A stretch of DNA of 43,105 nucleotides from positions 1 through 43,105 of the forward strand of contig CAZUAH010000052.1 in the NCBI GenBank assembly GCA_964617665.1, read 5' to 3'. Shown one piece after another: positions 41,695-43,105 of the stretch. The notes under the pieces are model-generated. The model was given only the letters and a program-made list of their open reading frames with translations, searched no databases and was not told the DNA's origin. The first letter of the stretch is position 1; every line of letters starts with the position of its first letter. Both the position numbers and the translations under genes were made by a program. Source of the stretch: JADHUC01 sp964617665. GTDB lineage: Bacteria; Planctomycetota; Planctomycetia; Pirellulales; Pirellulaceae.

Positions 41695-43105
41695 ATGTCG
41701 AACGACGATCTTGTCTATGACCTCGTGGCGGAATGGGATCGGCGTCGGCAGAAAGGCGAGGACGTGTCGGCCGAAATCATCTGTGCCGATCATCCGGAAT
41801 TGGCCCCGATGGTCGCCGAACGCATTGCCAGCGTGAAGAAGATCACCGCCATGATGCCGGGCGATGATGAGGAAACCGAGGACTTCCTCTCCCTGCCCGA
41901 TTTCTACACACACTCAACCGAACGGGACGACACCGTGGGAGTGACAACACGCTTGTCTCTTGACGAATTCACATCGTGCATCACCTCGGCTGGCCTGATG
42001 ACCGCCGAGCAGTTGTCTTCGTTTCAGTCTGCTCTGTCCGAGCCGGTCGATGCGACGGAACTGGCCAGGCAATTGGTTACAAAGCAACGCCTGACCATGT
42101 ACCAGGCGAATACCATTTGCGAAGGCAGGACCGACGGTTTGGTGTACGGCGACTACGTGATCCTGGACCGCATCGGCGCTGGTGGCATGGGGCAGGTATT
42201 CAGGGCCCGCCACCGGCGAATGAAGCGGGTGGTTGCGCTGAAAATCTTGCCGGCCGAAGCCGTAGCCTCGCCGAATGCAGTGGAACGATTCGAACGCGAG
42301 GTAGAAGCCGCGGCCCGGCTGCTGCACCCCAATATTGTTACCGCCTTCGACGCCGGCGAGGCCAATGGCGTCCATTACCTGGTCATGGAATGTGTCGATG
42401 GCAGTGACCTGTCGTCGTTTGTCAAGGAGAACGGACCGGTATCGGTCGCCAAGGCCGTTGATTACATCAAGCAGGCGGCAACCGGCTTAGCCTTTGCCCA
42501 TGGCAAAGGCGTCGTTCACCGAGACATCAAGCCCGCCAACCTGCTGCTGGACGGCGAAGGCACGGTCAAAATCCTGGACATGGGCCTGGCGCGACTGGAA
42601 CAGCCTACCAACGGCAATGGCGTTGCCATCACTCAAGCGGAACTGACACAAGACGGATCCGTCTTGGGCACCGTCGATTACATGTCGCCCGAACAAGCCT
42701 TGGACACCAAACACGCCGACGCACGAGCCGACATCTACAGCCTGGGTTGCACCTTGTACTACCTGCTGACCGGCGGCCCAGTCTTTGTCGGCAATAGCCT
42801 GATGGCAAGGATGCTGGCACATCGAGAAGCCGACATCCCGTCACTGGCCGAAACAAGGCCGGAAGTACCCGAGGAATTGGATGCGGTTTTTCAGAAGATG
42901 GTAGCCAAGGAACCCGAGGAACGTTACCAGACCGGCACCGAGTTACTGACCGAATTGGACACAATCCAAATTGCCGACGACGACGTTCAACAAAAAACGG
43001 CCGTAGCCGCAGAAACCTATGTGGATGCAGTCTCGAAGGAGACGTCGTCAGCTCAACTGGACGAAACACTCGACCTGACGCCGAAGCCGGAGGAGGAAGC
43101 ACCCA
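41695..43105 (+). CDS. Hanks-type Ser/Thr protein kinase (3' end outside window)
   Basis: The frame opens at ATG 41695 and runs to the window end (470 codons). Residues 1-60 match the planctomycete kinase N-terminal segment (EWDRRRQKGEDVSAEIICADHPEL), and about 88-150 match a region usual before the kinase (LSLDEFTSCITSAGLMTAEQL...QRLTMYQANTI). The kinase domain runs from about 155: glycine loop GAGGMG at 161-166, catalytic Lys183 in VALKIL, the HRD box VVHRDIKPAN with Asp277, then DMG at 295-297 (instead of DFG, common in this phylum), and YMSPEQA. After the kinase domain, from about residue 430, the sequence becomes Asp/Glu/Thr-rich and likely leads to a further domain outside the window. 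Its partner is probably the upstream sigma factor. Confidence 0.93.
   Translation, partial: MSNDDLVYDLVAEWDRRRQKGEDVSAEIICADHPELAPMVAERIASVKKITAMMPGDDEETEDFLSLPDFYTHSTERDDTVGVTTRLSLDEFTSCITSAGLMTAEQLSSFQSALSEPVDATELARQLVTKQRLTMYQANTICEGRTDGLVYGDYVILDRIGAGGMGQVFRARHRRMKRVVALKILPAEAVASPNAVERFEREVEAAARLLHPNIVTAFDAGEANGVHYLVMECVDGSDLSSFVKENGPVSVAKAVDYIKQAATGLAFAHGKGVVHRDIKPANLLLDGEGTVKILDMGLARLEQPTNGNGVAITQAELTQDGSVLGTVDYMSPEQALDTKHADARADIYSLGCTLYYLLTGGPVFVGNSLMARMLAHREADIPSLAETRPEVPEELDAVFQKMVAKEPEERYQTGTELLTELDTIQIADDDVQQKTAVAAETYVDAVSKETSSAQLDETLDLTPKPEEEAP

Noticed and set aside
1..43105. tRNA, rRNA, CRISPR, insertion sequence or phage attachment sites
   Set aside because: I looked for tRNA T-loop patterns, regularly spaced repeats and transposase motifs on both strands and found none that held up.

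Overview
This window looks like a chromosomal segment of a planctomycete, most likely of the Pirellula/Rhodopirellula kind. The evidence is indirect but consistent. Two very large secreted proteins open with an LExRxLL (LEPR-XLL-type) N-terminus and end in dockerin repeats. There are three ECF sigma factors, one directly followed by a Ser/Thr kinase with the planctomycete-style N-terminal region. CsrA, a DUF1207 protein and a flotillin/NfeD pair are also present. Many genes lack an obvious Shine-Dalgarno sequence. No rRNA, tRNA, CRISPR array, transposase or phage gene was seen.

Layout. 1-568 is the C-terminal end of a secreted protein with a canonical EF-hand loop. 722-4146 holds a PlsC-like acyltransferase (-), a BatA-like VWA membrane protein (+) and a large MoxR/ChlI-type AAA+ ATPase (-) that converges on it. 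4302-25055 is taken up by two minus-strand surface-protein genes: a 905-residue metzincin-like protease with dockerin, and a single uninterrupted 5930-residue gene covering about 41% of the window. 25573-32018 is ordinary chromosome: moeA, a lipoprotein-like unknown, class II aldolase, a DedA/VTT protein, csrA, an EI24-type membrane protein and a secreted coiled-coil protein. 32196-36514 carries an ABC-F ATPase, two divergent ECF sigma genes, and a tight sigma / zf-HC2 membrane anti-sigma / YbjQ-like run. 36869-40628 holds a DUF1207 protein and an NfeD-like/flotillin operon. The window closes with an ECF sigma factor and a Ser/Thr kinase that runs off the end.

How the parts may work together. 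The two surface-protein genes share a layout: Arg-rich start, LExRxLL box, long extracellular modules, dockerin pair, Gly/Glu-rich linker and a short acidic/hydrophobic tail. This suggests a common export or anchoring route. The smaller protein keeps a metzincin zinc site (HExxH...D). The giant has a segment that resembles a metzincin active site in which every zinc ligand and the catalytic Glu are replaced. The giant also carries a VWA domain apparently inserted into a beta-helix between oligo-Thr linkers. Several intergenic regions contain long inverted repeats of a dispersed REP/MITE-like type, including one that creates spurious EGEAPAEP-coding ORFs.

Limits. All identifications come from reading motifs by eye. 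Domain borders inside the giant protein are approximate, and promoters and hairpins are pattern matches only.
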